DNA from: Thysanoteuthis rhombus
Taxonomy: Eukaryota; Mollusca; Cephalopoda; Oegopsida; Thysanoteuthidae
Direction of reading: 5' to 3'
DNA length: 64,000 nucleotides
Assembly (NCBI GenBank): GCA_963457665.1
Contig: OY735231.1
Coordinates: 38,907,406-38,971,405, forward strand
Both the position numbers and the translations under genes were made by a program. Below are positions 37,205 through 50,420 of the stretch, piece after piece. Below the pieces are notes generated by a model. The model saw only the letters and a program-made list of their open reading frames with translations, was not told the DNA's origin and ran no database searches. Each line of letters opens with the position of its first letter. The first letter of the stretch is position 1.

Positions 37205-38036
37205 TAATAATAATTTTATGAATTAGGGTAAAATCTCTCATACAGAATATGGTTAGCAGTTTGAGACAAAAAATTCAAATTTCTGAAGTTACCTTTTGTA
37301 ATGCTGCAACTCTCACCTTCAAAGAAGGGAACAGTTGCAATTCAACGATTTTCATTGAATGAATCCAAGCAAGTGATCAATGTTAATCATTGTGAGCACA
37401 GAGATTCGATTACCCCCATTGAATTACACTTCTTGACTGGTATCTTGAATGAATTAATCCTATTTGAATTTTTCAAGTCCTCCAACTCCAAAAACTTTTC
37501 ATGGCAGTTATTAGTTGGCTGAATCTAATTCCAAGCATGGTATACCATAAATATATCAAAAAAATGGTCAAAAAAATTTCTCATCCAAAAAATTTAGCCC
37601 CCTAACTGTGATTTCTAATTATTCAGTAAAACTGGCATTTCCATCAGATTTATATCTCGAAAACTCAAATTGATTTCTGCAGATAAAAAGATGCATAACC
37701 TGTGAACCAATTCACATTGGAGTAGGTTAGGCTTCACTCTCGAGAGAAAAATTACCCTGACAGGCAGGAAGTTCATTTGTATTTCATTGTTGTTGTTTAG
37801 CTTTAGGTGGGCGTTGTTCTGAGCAGGAGTGCGAGAGAAGAATCCCAGCGTGTAAAAAGTCAGGAGGGTGGGAAGGAATGCTATGGGGAAATCTGAGAAT
37901 TGAGTCTCATTTGCCTTTTTTTCTTTCTGAAAATTCATCAAATTCTTTTCAAATTACTGAAGACAGCAGCAAAAACAAGACAGAGCTGAAAACAGAGTAG
38001 AATTATGGATCTGCACAGGGAAATAATCATTATACA

Positions 38037-38408
38037 TTAGAAACTGTCAATCGAAACTGTCAACATAGATTTCTTCAGTTTTCAAGTTGGTCCAGCTAGC
38101 TGCTATGAATCACATTTACTCTTTAGATCTACAAAAGACTTTCGCTTTCTGACCGCCCTCAATAGATGGGGGGGGGGGCAAATTGCAAAGTAAGTTTATG
38201 TAAAATTGGTCTCTAGCTTGTGTCCGGCAGCATTCACAATTTTTTCTCTGAAAATTCAGACTTTTTTTTTTAAATAATCAATGGCCAAACGAAAGGCTAG
38301 AGAAGTAACTGATCACCCCCTTTTCCTAATTTTTTCAATTGATCACCCCCAATACAGCAAGCTGTTGGTCATGTGATATTTTCCATTGAGTGACTAACCA
38401 GACCAGTT
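38037..38408 (-). mobile_element. Dispersed repeat family A, near full-length copy
   Basis: Same orientation as the 18449 copy. It starts TTAGAAACTGTCAATCGAAA, has GATTTCTTCAGTTTTCAAG, GTGTCCGGCAGCATTCA and TCAATTGATCACCCCC, and ends TTGAGTGACTAACCAGACC. Confidence 0.7.
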
Positions 38409-39998
38409 TTAATTGAAATATACTTCGACTATTTTTGTTGAAGGAGATGAAGGTTGTATTGGGTATTGAGCAGAACAATTATGCAGTGGAATAAGTGACT
38501 TCATGGAGATGATTCCTGTTGAAGCACAACAAACAATATGTTTCATTATTCTCGATTTAGTTGGAATAATACAAGGATAAATTCAAAAGAGAAACTCAAG
38601 ATTTTAAATTTGACTCAATTCATTTTATGATGAAAAACATTTGAATGAGATTTCAAAATTCAGAATCTATCCTGAAAAATTGATAAGTAAATATGTTAAA
38701 ATTATTGAAAAACAAACAAAAAAAGAATAAAAAAGGAAAAAAAAAAGTGAAAAAAAAAATGTATGCATGGGGCATACAGAGAAGGGGTGAGAGGGGGTAG
38801 TCACTCCTGGGCACAGATGTGAAAGGGTGCAGTATTACCTTAGGCTCATAATGCCTGTCAATTATTAATTATGTTGCTCCCTAGGATAATGTGCAACTAC
38901 ATCCGGGTACTATTTTTGCCACTGGGAATGGAGTACTCTTGCTACGCCAAATGCATCAGTATTTCACAGTAGTAGAACTTATGTACTCCACAATGTACTT
39001 CTTTTCATCAATTCATGGTACTCATGAAATATGGTTATGTTTATAACAAATAGGTCAGGAGTGTTTGGGTTAGTTATTATCCGTCTACTCTAACCCTCAG
39101 ACACCAGAACAAATAGTTAATCAAACCTGGCTATAAAACCATAGATAACTTGGTACTTCACTGCTATAAACCAGATATAACCCCAAATCATGAATAATGC
39201 AGTTTGAACATGGACCCCAATTTTCGATATGTTAAATTTGGTTCACAAAACAATAGCTAAATAGGAAAATAGAAAAACCCTTACTGAATCAGGTTACACC
39301 AACAGTAAAAAGGAGATGAATTAGAAAAAAACGTTTCAGTAGTCAATAAATGAAACCCATCACCCTTTTCCCTTTCATTTGTTACAATGATCAATCGTAT
39401 AGACAAACTTCTACTCCAGACATTAGTTACATATGTACCAGAAACTTACATTTTAAAAATATTTTATATTTATTTCTGTCATTCAGTCAGACAAGCCACA
39501 CACCACACTCACCTCCACAGATTTCCCTTCATTTCTGGATAAACTACAAGTGTCGGTTTTGAAGAAGTTGTGGGGGTTGGTCTAGACTTGGATTAAATTT
39601 AGTGAAAATGGAGAGTCTGTTACAAGGACTCACATAACACGATAGAAAATTATGGACCCCAACTTCCTGTTATAACAAATCTATGGAGCGTATCATAAAA
39701 AGTCAAGAACATTACTTATTTTCGAGCTTCCAGGATTCTAAATTTTCCCTTGATTTCTATTTTTGTTGAATTAATTGAGGTAAATACTAATAATAGGATG
39801 TATGGAGGGGCCAAGCTGTTAACTGCACAGGGAATAGGATCTGCAAGCCAAAAGACAGTACAAATCAACTTTTGGGAATGGCATGTATCCATCTCCTCCT
39901 CATTTTAAACACCTCATAGGCCAATATGGCAGGGTAAGGCCCATCATCCCCTTTCATGTTTTGCAGCCTTGGGGAAGCCTTTGAAAGTCTGACTAGAA

Positions 39999-40024
39999 AA
40001 AAAAAAAAAAAAAAAAAAAAAAAA
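39999..40024 (+). repeat. Poly-A tract
   Basis: An A run of about 25. Confidence 0.9.
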
Positions 40025-40580
40025 CACGACAAAAAATTTCATTGCTGAGAAAAGGAAGTTTTCAAGAGAAAAAAAATATTTTTCTGAAATTTGTAAGGGT
40101 CAATGTTGTGTTCAACACCATCTATTAGAAAACAATTCTAGAATTAAATGCAAGTAAAAATGGGCTATAAATCTTCGAGAAAAAACAAAGAATGATATGT
40201 ATGACCATAAACAATACCTCTTCCCAGGAAGGTTAGGAATTAGAGCAAGCAAATCAAAAAATAGAGTCAGTAAATGAATAACTACGACATGCAAATTAAA
40301 AACCATAGCAAATTGGAAAATAATGGCCTTAGTTTTTTTTATTTGCTTGCAGTAGTCCTCAATTTGCATGCCTTAGTTTTTAAATTCCTCACTATTCTCT
40401 AATTTGCTTAGAAAGCCTGTTTCAGAAATCTTAGGCTTCCTTCCCTTAATTACATTCAGATCAATGATTTTCAAATAGAATTCAGTAAGACCCCCCGGGG
40501 AGGAATTTTGTAAGGGAAGGAATCTTAGTTGAATGAGGAATTTCACTCAAGGGAGTAACATAATGGAAAGTATACTGATG

Positions 40581-40581
40581 G

Positions 40582-40610
<29 letters not shown>
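40581..40610 (+). repeat. Poly-A tract
   Basis: An A run of about 30. Confidence 0.9.
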
Positions 40611-40613
<3 letters not shown>

Positions 40614-40805
40614 CCAGATGAGGAATCAAAACTGGAGAAATTGGGGAAGCCTGATACCACAATGTGACCTGCAACTAAGAACCAGAAGGCAAAATAAAAT
40701 ATATTGCTGGAATATCAGTGTTAAACATATGAGAGCCAGCATAATTAAACACACTGATCATTTGTGTTCATTATTCACTAATGACAGCCTATTGATTTTT
40801 AATAA

Positions 40806-40807
<2 letters not shown>

Positions 40808-40855
<48 letters not shown>
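40808..40855. repeat. Compound (TA)n(CA)n microsatellite
   Basis: About 16 TA units followed by about 8 CA units. Confidence 0.95.
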
Positions 40856-40894
40856 TGTACTTGTTCAGGAAGCTAATCAAAAAAGATAATATAC

Positions 40895-40985
40895 ATTCAT
40901 AGCCGGCCAATTAGCCAGAATCACTCAAAACTGAACAAATCTATATTGACAATTTTAGTTGACTATTTCTAGTACTCAACACAAA
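40895..40985 (+). mobile_element. Dispersed repeat family A, 3' end
   Basis: CATAGCCGGCCAATTAGCC, ACTGAACAAATC and GACAATTTTAGTTGACTATT follow the family A 3' end order. Confidence 0.45.
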
Positions 40986-41649
40986 TACAAAAAATGAAAG
41001 AATAGAAAACGATTTTTTTTATGCTAGCTGCATTCAAATCAAACTGTCCAGCTGGTCAAAATTAATAATGATGTTGCAATACTTTATCAAAGAATAAATT
41101 TGAAAAAAAAAAATTGTTGTTTGTGATATAAACTATGTTTAATGAATGGCATCTTGCTTCAAGGTGTGGTAATAACAGATGTGCACCAAACTTTCAGAAT
41201 CTTTTGAAACCATGATCAACAATATACTTTTGGCAATAAGATTAATGAATCATAAGTTTATTTAACTAATGAACTCATTATGATTCATTTTCTTTTAAAT
41301 GTTCAAATCTATCCTTAAATACTGTTGGTGGTGCCTTGACCATTTTAGTGCCAGGTTCACTAGGCCAGGAGAGGAAAAAATTTGAAAATCACTGATCTAA
41401 CACATGAAATAAGAGTGTGACTGATTCTGTAGAGATAGTAAGATTGTTCTGATGTAAAATTTGTTCAGTGAATGTTAACATGAGAAGTTTTAAGTCAATG
41501 ATAGCAAAGAAAAATATTCAACAATGGGAAAAGTAGGTTTTAAACAGTTGAAAATGAATAGACCATGTTAGAAAACAGCCCAACCCAGATATTGAAAAAA
41601 AAAAAAAAAAAAAGTTGATACAAATACAGATTAGAATCTACTTATACTT

Positions 41650-41768
41650 GTCAGCACAGTCAATAATCAAACAATCATAAGATCAAATTTGAAGTTATAT
41701 CAAAAAAAATTCCATTGAAATAAATTCCATTTATGACATCCCTTGCATTTTCCACTGGAAAATAGAGT
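41650..41768 (+). mobile_element. Dispersed repeat family B
   Basis: Shares CAGTCAATAATCAAACAATC, AAAAATTCCATTGAA, AATTCCATTTATGA and TTTTCCACTGGAAAATA with 13925-14095. It lies downstream of a poly-A tract (41594-41612). Confidence 0.5.
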
Positions 41769-43774
41769 TAAAAAAAGGAGGGGGAGAGGAGGAAGAGGAT
41801 GGTTCATTCAAAAGCTTGGACCATTTTCCATAAGAAACCAACATGATATGGCTGAGAAAATTCAACCTATTAGGGAACGACTGACTGAAAAGTGTCTTAA
41901 AGAGATGTTTCTCTTCCATGACTACAAAATGATCAAAGAGCTGTCAAAAGTTACATAAAAACCAAGTGAAACATACACAGGAAAACCTACAAACCTGACA
42001 AAAATTAATAGGAAATGGAACAATGAGAAAAAATGCTGAATGGACATTACCCCACAATATGAACCCAACCAAAGAAGGCCACTGCTGGCTAAAAAAGGAT
42101 TACTTGAAATATGAACATAATCTGATTACTGTTTTAGAGGGCTCTTTTTTTTTTAACCAGATTTTTTACTTAGCTGATTCTCGGTGGGAGAGAAAAACCC
42201 TTCAAATCGATTATGTTAGTTGGTAGGGCATCAATTATGAAATTGTCCTTGAACTCCTGAAGAAACAATTAGGACTAAAAAAAAAAAAAAAAATACAAAA
42301 AGAAAAGCAATCATTTCTGGAACTTAAATCCTGATTGCTATCTATTTTTATAACCAAGATGAAGAATGCTTCTAATGACAAAAGATTTCAGTCATGGAGG
42401 ACAAATGAAATACACAATGCAGCATTTTCAGTTAATCAAAAGTTTATTTTAATATCCTATCGGAAAATTCAACAATAAACAACAATAAAGTCTTGCTCTA
42501 TTCATTGTTCACTTAATTTCAATTCAATTTTCAAAAAAGATGTAGGGAGAATATCAGAAGTGGACATGATTAAGTGGAATTTTGATTTTGTTGAATGAAA
42601 AATTGAAATATGAGGGTTGATAGATAAGTCCATAGCCAGACAAGTAGCTGGATTTTGATCAGAAATTTTCACTTTATAGAGTTTGATCTGCCTCATTGAT
42701 ATTCACCACTGAATAAAGTGTTTAAACAAAGAAGGAGATTATGTTGAATATTTGCAGTATAAAATAATTGTTTGGCTTTTTTAACCTTCTCCTGCAACGG
42801 CCTTGTTGGCAATCTAGGACTTGCAACTGACATGGAAAACACTCCCAGATCTTAATTCACAAAGCCAAACCATATATACATATATATATATATACACACA
42901 CACTAAATTTGATGGCACGAAAAATATACTTTGCTTTTTCTTTCAAATGACTCGAAAGGAATTACAGTACATTATATGCCAAAATAAATCTTTCAGTAGG
43001 CTAATAAATATATATTAAAGCTTGTTTTTTGTTATTGTAGTGTGTTTGACGAAAAGAATGAATTTCATCTGTAATCCAATACTAACATTTGTGCTCATAT
43101 GTGATTATAGCATTGTTAAAATTGACCTTTATTGAATGGCTGGAACTATTTGCCCATTCAGCTCTGATTGGTTGTGAAATTTCATGAATATTCATAAAAA
43201 CTTGATTCAAGGGATTTGCATAGGAACATAACCCACGAAACGCAGATATTGATTCAATTGTATAATACATATTCTCGCCTGTTTTGACCGATCTATCGAT
43301 TCCAACTAACAGTAAAAAATAATTCAATTGATAAATTCACAACGAAAGAACATTTGTAATGCCTATCTTATGCCCTGTACAGGTATGTAAATATTCTGAA
43401 GATTTGATAAAAAATAAAAGAGAAATTGCTAGATAAACAGAGTAAAGTATGAAAATTCTCTGATGTTCAAGGCTATCGCAGTATCTACTGGTGTTGCCAC
43501 TATTTGGAACTGTACACAAATGAAATATATTAAAGTACTCCTTGAATTCCTGTTCACTTTAAGTATTTCTTACCACTAATGTATCTTGATTCAAAAATAT
43601 ACAAAGAAACTGATGCAGTCATCAAAATTACCTATTATTCAAAAAAATCCATCCCTGATATCATCTGGACTAACTTATAAAATTCTCGCATTATTGATAG
43701 GGAAACCTTTCGCCCAAATAAAGGAGCCAATGCCATTGAATATTACTGGCCTTCCAGAAAATCTTACCTTACAA

Positions 43775-43970
43775 AAACAGGAACCATAAATTCAATGATG
43801 TGCCCACCATCTGTGATCAAAATAGCAGGAGGGGGAAGATGAGCAAGTAGTCTTACCTTTGAGTCAATTGATTCTCATACTTGTAAGATATTGCAACATG
43901 GAAATATTTTGAGAGTATCATTTTCAATACAAATCATAAATGGCCATTTCAGGTATTTTTTTTTGTAGTC
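43775..43970 (+). mobile_element. Dispersed repeat family C
   Basis: Contains GGAACCATAAATTCAATGAT, GAGTCAATTGATT, GGAAATATTTTGAGAGTATC and AATGGCCATTTC, matching 16965-17235 in order. Confidence 0.5.
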
Positions 43971-44043
43971 GTAGTGATTATTCAAGAGCTATATATTTTT
44001 AAATGAAGATCAGCAGAAGTTTTCAAATGTAGAAGAGAAGAAG

Positions 44044-44064
44044 GAAAAAAAAAAAAAAAAAAAA
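44044..44064 (+). repeat. Poly-A tract
   Basis: An A run of about 20. Confidence 0.9.
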
Positions 44065-44949
44065 GTTCTTAGGGTGGTTCTCAAATGATGAGAACACACC
44101 TTTTATATAATCCAATTATACAATCCTGGTTTTATAATGTAACACAGATAAGAATGTTTGTTTGGAGAGTCTCATATGAGGCACCATCATTAAGTACTCA
44201 AGACCAAAACAGGAAATGAGGAGAAAACAGATTTAAAAGCTTTAAAAGCAAATGTTAATTCCAACAGACACATAAAAACAAATAACTAAATATCTAGATA
44301 ATGGTCAGGAAGTCAGGGTTCTGTGATGGAGAGCCTATCAGAATAATAATTGGAGTTTCTATCTATCTCATTCAGTATAAGATTAATAAAAATTCTGACT
44401 CCGGCCGTGATCTCTGAGTGGAGTATCTGATCTTCATTGGCTATTTGTAGCCTAGAGTAAGCAACAGGTTAGTTCAAGGAAGTCATCCCTCCAGGCAGCA
44501 CCTCCCCATTGAAAAAAATAAATAAATAAATAAAATATCAGGGTCATGGGCAATCTTTCATTGCCTAAAGCATTTCAAAGGGTTAGTGCCAAGAGAACTA
44601 GACGGTTTTTATTAGCACCAACATGTACACGAGGGGGAGTCCCACACTAAACCTAACCTTATGCCAAATTTGCCCTCATGGTAACACAAATAATTAGCCC
44701 AATCCATAGTTTATTGGGAAGTAGCAAGCCAAGGTTATTTTGAAGAGTTTAAAGTTTCCTTCTGCTGGCAAAAAGGAAAAGTAAGGTTGACCTAGAACAA
44801 CAAATTGTTTTAAAATAAGAAATACAGAATTAACATCAAGTAATTTTGCATATTGAATTTCTTCTTATTTAGTGTACATACCCCTCTGACCTCAGGAAAA
44901 AAAGATTTTGAATCAAAAATCAGCTAGAGCATTATACCACTGAGGTTTG

Positions 44950-45030
44950 GGGGTTGGCCTACTTGTTGAAATGACTGGTACACACACCTCCACCAGACTT
45001 AATATTCCTTGGTTTGATTCTAAACAGCGG
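44950..45030 (+). mobile_element. tRNA-like SINE head (weak)
   Basis: GTTGGCCTACTTGTTGAAATG is box A-like, and TTGGTTTGATTCTAA (about 45011-45025) is a good box B. Spacing is longer than usual. Confidence 0.35.
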
Positions 45031-45789
45031 TAAATTGAGCTGTTACCAAAATCTTGTTGAGAGGAAGATCAGAATGAAAACAAGCTTGGCTGTGCAAGGG
45101 TCAAACTCACTTGCTTCATTAAAATCTTAGAGGCAAACAAAACAGAATTTCTCCACACAATATTATTCTAAAACTCCTTCAGTAGCAGTTCCTGTAAATG
45201 GGATATGCAAACTTAAGCTAAACAAGTTGACCTGAGTTCGGCTTTAGAAATGAGTGATCTTCTCAACAGATTTTACATACGTCACAGGTTTTTCTTCTGG
45301 TCATTGTCATCCATCATTGTTGTTGCACCCGAAAATTAAGTCAAAACCCAATAGTAGGAGTTTGACAGAATAATTAATGCAATTTTTTCCTTCCATAAAT
45401 GCTGAAATGCATTATATAATGAAAAATGCCACATTTCCCCACAAGCCTTTCTACAAAACTATTTCTAGCTTTTGAAATTTTCAGAATTCCTGAATTGATA
45501 TTAAAAAGCAATGAATGTTTTTTTTTCCTTTAATCCAGAACAGGTTAGGCAAGAGTGGAGATTTAAGAAAAAATATCTTTATATACTAATACATCAGTAA
45601 GCAGTTTAGTGGCAATACATTTTGGCTGGTTTATAAGGGATAATTGCAGAACAAGATTACATTTAATAAGCACTTAGTGAAAATAGATGAGTTGAGTGCT
45701 TTTTTTCAAGACCAGAACATTAATCTCTGAACTGATACAATTATTTTGATAAACCATTATCTGCCTCTGACAATCAAGTTGGAAATATA

Positions 45790-45812
45790 AGGGCTGTCCA
45801 AAAAGAAACCAA
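45790..45812 (+). mobile_element. Mariner-like terminal sequence (weak)
   Basis: AGGGCTGTCCAAAAAGAAACC after a TA dinucleotide resembles the ends of mariner-type elements. No matching opposite end or transposase was found. Confidence 0.25.
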
Positions 45813-45912
45813 ACTTTTTAAACAGCACACCAATATGACGTCTTAGCAATACTGACTGACCTTTTGTGATAAAAAAAAAAATTTTTTTAAAGATTAAAGA
45901 AATTGAATCATA

Positions 45913-46226
45913 CCATGTTAGTCAATACATGAGATATGTGCTAGAATGCATGTGCGAGTAGTGAATTTGGCGTCTTTTCTTTCCAATACAATGGACATCG
46001 GTCATATTGAGGAACTGCCTTCTGCAATCTGTGGAAATCGTTGCCTGACTTCTACAGATTCTTTCCATTTCAAAGGCTTAATGGATAGTCAGGCAACAAT
46101 TTCCAGGATCACAGAATGCAGTTTCTCAAAGTGATCATTGTCCATTAATTTGGAAAGAAAACGCCCACTGCACAATGCAGATGTTCATTCTAGCACATGT
46201 AGCTTAAATACTAACCAACATTGTTT
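45913..46226. repeat. Large diverged palindrome, ~140-bp arms
   Basis: Left arm about 45913-46055 and right arm about 46083-46226 pair imperfectly. Shared landmarks include ATGTGCTAGAATG, TTTTCTTTCCAA, AATGGACA, CTGCATTCTG and TTGCCTGACT. The spacer is about 27 bp. The 62-residue frame here has no recognisable product. Confidence 0.8.
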
Positions 46227-47202
46227 TTTTTCAGATTACTTTTCATGAAATTGGACCAACAAGTCTTAATCTTAGTAGAGTTTGGCACAAGGTCACAAAA
46301 GTGGGGCATACACTGAGGATGTAACTTACTACATGCAAGATCAGTCAATTTAGCTCCACCAATCAAAACACATTGTAAACAAAGCTAGCAAGTGATGAAG
46401 ATTTTATTAAATTTCTCCAGTACGTATTATAGTATTGTCAAAAGGAAGCCAGTTTCATTTCAAAGTCCTTTATTGAAGACCAAAAGAGTTAAACAAGGAC
46501 ACAGCATGCAAAATAATGAAAGGGTAAGGATCCTTTATTTTTGGAGGCTTCACACAGCCATTCTCAGACACAAAAGGTCCATATAGTAAATACAGTACAC
46601 AAGACAATCCTTGCAGCATTTGTCTAGATTTTAAACTGTTTTCTTGGCTAATAGGGAACATCCAAGACTTACAGCTCAAATACAATAAGTTTACACCAAA
46701 GCATGTCCTTCAAATATTAAGACTTTATTTCCCCAAAAATCTTTCTCCATACATATTCTTTAAAACAGGTTCCTCTCCACCCCAAAACACATATTTATGC
46801 TTCCCAATTTTTTTTCTGGTTTCTTATCCTGTGTGGTCAGATGGGAAAAGAAGAAAAATCAACTGAAGCCTGGTAACTGGAAATTTGTCTTCCAGACACC
46901 ACTTCTCCGTTGCGGTAAGATGTTGTGGGGCTCAGCAAAAGTTTAAGGAGACAGAGTAATTTCTCTAGAAACCATCTTGAAGATGTGACCTAGAGATGGG
47001 GATACAGGTTCCAAACATTAAAATCACTATCTCATTTTGTGAGGGTGCAAAACAATTTTTCCTCAAATATACGGTGAAGTAAGGAACAGAACTGCTTTCA
47101 CTTAAGCTGGTCCAACAAATAAAATAAGCATTGATATATCATAAACAAAATTTGCCTCTTGTATAGGAATCAAATTGAACAGCTGTAGCAAGTGTACTAT
47201 CC

Positions 47203-47204
47203 TT

Positions 47205-47236
<32 letters not shown>
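47203..47236. repeat. Compound (TA)n(TG)n microsatellite
   Basis: About 10 TA units followed by about 7 TG units. Confidence 0.9.
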
Positions 47237-47399
47237 AGTGCGCTCATGGCCATGACCTTTTCTCTACTGACTTGAAAAAATATTCCCCTTCTAAAAAAAT
47301 GTTTTTGTTAAAAAAAAAAAAAAGAAAAAAAAAAGCTTTCTTGTCCACACTTTGACAGATTTATCAATACCATCAAGATTCTCCAGAATTTAGATATTT

Positions 47400-47642
47400 C
47401 TAGATGATATCCAAATTTTTACTGGGAGGTTCAATTTGCAAAGTTTATGATCATGATCCTTTGGTTTTTATCCGCAAGCATTCATGCTTGTTTTTTAAGA
47501 TTCAAACTTGCCAAACAAAAACAAGAGTAATTTATTCATGGGTCACTTTTATTTCTAAATTTTTTAATTGATCCCCCCCAACAATGCACGCTGCCAGAAG
47601 ACGATCATGTGATGGTTTCTATTGAGTAACTAACCACACCCG
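47400..47642 (-). mobile_element. Dispersed repeat family A, partial copy
   Basis: Contains ATCCGCAAGCATTCATGCTTG, TTTAATTGATCCCCCCCA, GATCATGTGATGGTTTCTAT and GAGTAACTAACCACACC, the left-hand half of family A on the minus strand. The other half is too diverged to place. Confidence 0.6.
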
Positions 47643-48340
47643 CCTCATTCTATCTATGTAAAAAACAAACAAAATCCTAAAGTCATCCCAGCTCCACACA
47701 ATGCATAACTATAACTGTGCCAGTCAAATATAACCAGTTTTCTAATATTAGTTTATACTTATGAAGGAAAAAAGAAACAAACAAAAATGACAATCCTTGC
47801 TACAAGATGTTTTATCATCATTAGTCATTCAAATAATCTCAGAACAAGGAAGTCTTTCCAACCCATAACCCACGGGATATCTAGCACTATCAGACCATAT
47901 CCAATGACCCAAGCAAACAATGTGTATAGAAAATACAAGAGGAAAAGGTGAAGGATTATAATGTGATCATAGCAGAGATACAATGCTCTTTCTACTTCAA
48001 CAGTGGTTCACTGGTTAGTCACATTTACTTCACAATCAACAGGTGAAAAACGAACCACAATTAATGAATTTAACATTTTCACTTAGTGACAAGTTTTTAG
48101 TTAAATCCTCATCCCTTACATGTCAGGATTGACTCAAATTTCTTCCAGTTGTACCCAGAATACTTGGCTGTGTCTATGATGAGAAATTGAAGATTTTAAT
48201 GCTACTACATCCAACTGTTTTTGTAATATTTGTGGAGCTAACTCAACAGATACATCTCAAATTGCCATTTAGCCTTGCAGATCGCCACAGTGGGATCAGT
48301 TTAGGGTTAGGTGTGGTTAATGCTTGATTAACCAGGGGTG

Positions 48341-48546
48341 CCTGATCTAAGTGTTACCAAAAATATGTTTTAACAGGGTTTTAAAGCAGATCTTTTTCAA
48401 CAGAACAAATTCAAAAAATCTGAAGGCAAAAAGTGGGATGCAAGAATTGCTTATTGCACATTTGGATTTTTTTTAAATTTGTTCTGTTTAAAAAGATCTG
48501 CTTTAAAACCCTGTTAAAACATATTTTTGGTAACACTTAGATCAGG
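48341..48546. repeat. Near-perfect hairpin, ~80-bp arms
   Basis: Left arm 48341-48420 and right arm 48465-48546 are reverse complements apart from two mismatched positions and a two-base length difference. The loop is 44 bp. Arms begin CCTGATCTAAGTGTTACC. No TSD is evident. It lies in the transcribed intron 1, so the primary transcript would form a long double-stranded stem. Confidence 0.95.
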
Positions 48547-48970
48547 CAATGTTTCTTTTCTCAACAATTTAGAGATAAAATCTGACTAATCGTGAGCTTA
48601 TGTGAGAATGTGTACTGTACGTCAGCAAAACATTTTAACTAAAGAAAATCTATATGAAATGTAGACAGATAATCAAAAATCTCCACAGTGCCTATTATTT
48701 AAAAGTGAGAAGTAAAATAGATTTGTTTCAAGTGTCTCAGTCTTTGGTTGTTAGGCAACGTGACATTTTTGATTTAAATGCTTAAATTCCTTTTCACTTG
48801 AGAATGAAAATTCAAACCTCATGTGGTCAATTGTTTGATTTTAAATCACTAGATTAGTTAAAAGAGCAGGAACAATCAGTTCAAGTCATTCCTTGGACGA
48901 GCCATACCATTAAAACTTTGAAGGATTTTAACAGCATTCCTTTGACATCACACATGCAGAGAGGTTTTCA

Positions 48971-48972
<2 letters not shown>

Positions 48973-49002
<30 letters not shown>
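48973..49002 (+). repeat. Poly-A tract
   Basis: An A run of about 29. Confidence 0.9.
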
Positions 49003-49004
<2 letters not shown>

Positions 49005-49504
49005 CAGCTCAATTTTTTTTTCACACAGCAGACCCTACAAGAATTTTGGAACCTCTGTTTCTAAAATCAAACAAGATCGATCGGAATTTTCATCCCGTCG
49101 CAGAGGTCACAAGGCAGTACCTCATAAATAGTTCTATTCGCAAGCGGAGGGCCATCTCGTAGTTCAACGTCCAAAATAATCAGTAGTTTTGAATATGGGG
49201 GGCACTAAAAACGACTCAACAGATATCAAAACTGAGACAAGAAATTCAAAATCATTTGAGAGTCATTTTTTGATCATATCAATATTTTTTTTTACAATTA
49301 GAATTTTCATTCATACAATTTTGACGGAAAACGTACCAGCTTTCAAAGCTGAAATAAAATGGTGAGCACCCAGCTATATTGATAATAAACACTTATGGCC
49401 TATGAAGAGTTCACTTCTATCTTATTTGGGATTTTATATCCTTTGTTTAATTTTTTTTTAATTTGACACCTGCTTAGTAGTCCTCCCCACAACAACAGCG
49501 ATAA

Positions 49505-49600
49505 TTTGTGACGCTGAACTAAAAGTTGGCCCCACACCGGCACAGAGGATCGCGAGTTCGATTCTCACCGGTGACTTATTATTCAGATTCGTGCAGGAAA
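49505..49600 (+). mobile_element. tRNA-derived SINE head
   Basis: GCGAGTTCGATTCTC (49552-49566) is a near-consensus box B, preceded by a GACGCTGAACTAAAAGTTGG box A-like stretch. The body continues GGTGACTTATTATTCAGATT to an unclear end. Confidence 0.55.
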
Positions 49601-50420
49601 TTAGCCTGTATTAAGTCGCAATGGGAGCAAATATAAACAATTTTTCCCTCTGGAAATTTGGCAAAATGATGAAAAACGTCAGTATCTAATGTTTTTGTTT
49701 TAATTTTTCGATGGTTTAATGACTTTAGATGAGATGATGCAAAGTTAGAAATAATCAAATACCTGTCCCATAGTAAATTCAGTGGAGATTTTTATGTGCA
49801 AATACCACAACTCTTATGGGACAAAGAAATGAATGAATAGATCTTGAAAAACAAATGAAAGGTTGAATGGTTGGTGTTGAACAGTGGGAAGGGCAGACAA
49901 ATGATTCAAGTGAAGTAGGGTTTTCCCCCCAAGTTTCTTGGAAATAGATTGATAAAATGAGAATGAATTTATACACCCCTCTCTAACTTAAGGATGAACA
50001 ACTTCTATTTTGGAGGTAAGCAAAAAAGAAAAAAAAAAAAGAAAAAAGTTTCATAACAAAAACTAGACATAGGGTGGAGTCCTGAAGTTGGGATAAATTA
50101 AAGATTTTCTCAGTCTTTTCTGAAATGAGTCAGCACTACAGGGAAGCCCAACAAATACAGTGGGTAGCAAATTAAAGTTACACACATATGGAACCCAAGC
50201 TCATTTAAAACGTTCAAGAAAACAGCTTTAATAATAAAATAAGAAAAAAATGAATAATTCAAAACATTGCATTTTATAAGTAACCTAGAAAACTTTGTAT
50301 TAAACAGACAGGAAGTGCTTGGTCACATGATCGCCATCTCGTAAAACGTACAGTAAACAAGCACAAAAATAACTGCCCAAGCTTCCGCTCTTTAAGTGTG
50401 AATTCCTGATCTATTTATAT

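Larger units (their letters stand above)
40462..41394. mobile_element. Possible hAT-like element with matching inverted ends
   Basis: The left end CAATGATTTTCAAAT and the right end (reverse complement CAGTGATTTTCAAAT) match at 14 of 15 positions. Outside both is AGAT, so the inverted match is 19 bp with one difference. This resembles the hAT end CAGTGGTTYTCAAA. The 8-bp flanks do not match each other well, so the two ends may belong to different insertions. The interior carries poly-A, (TA)n(CA)n and a family A fragment. Confidence 0.45.
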
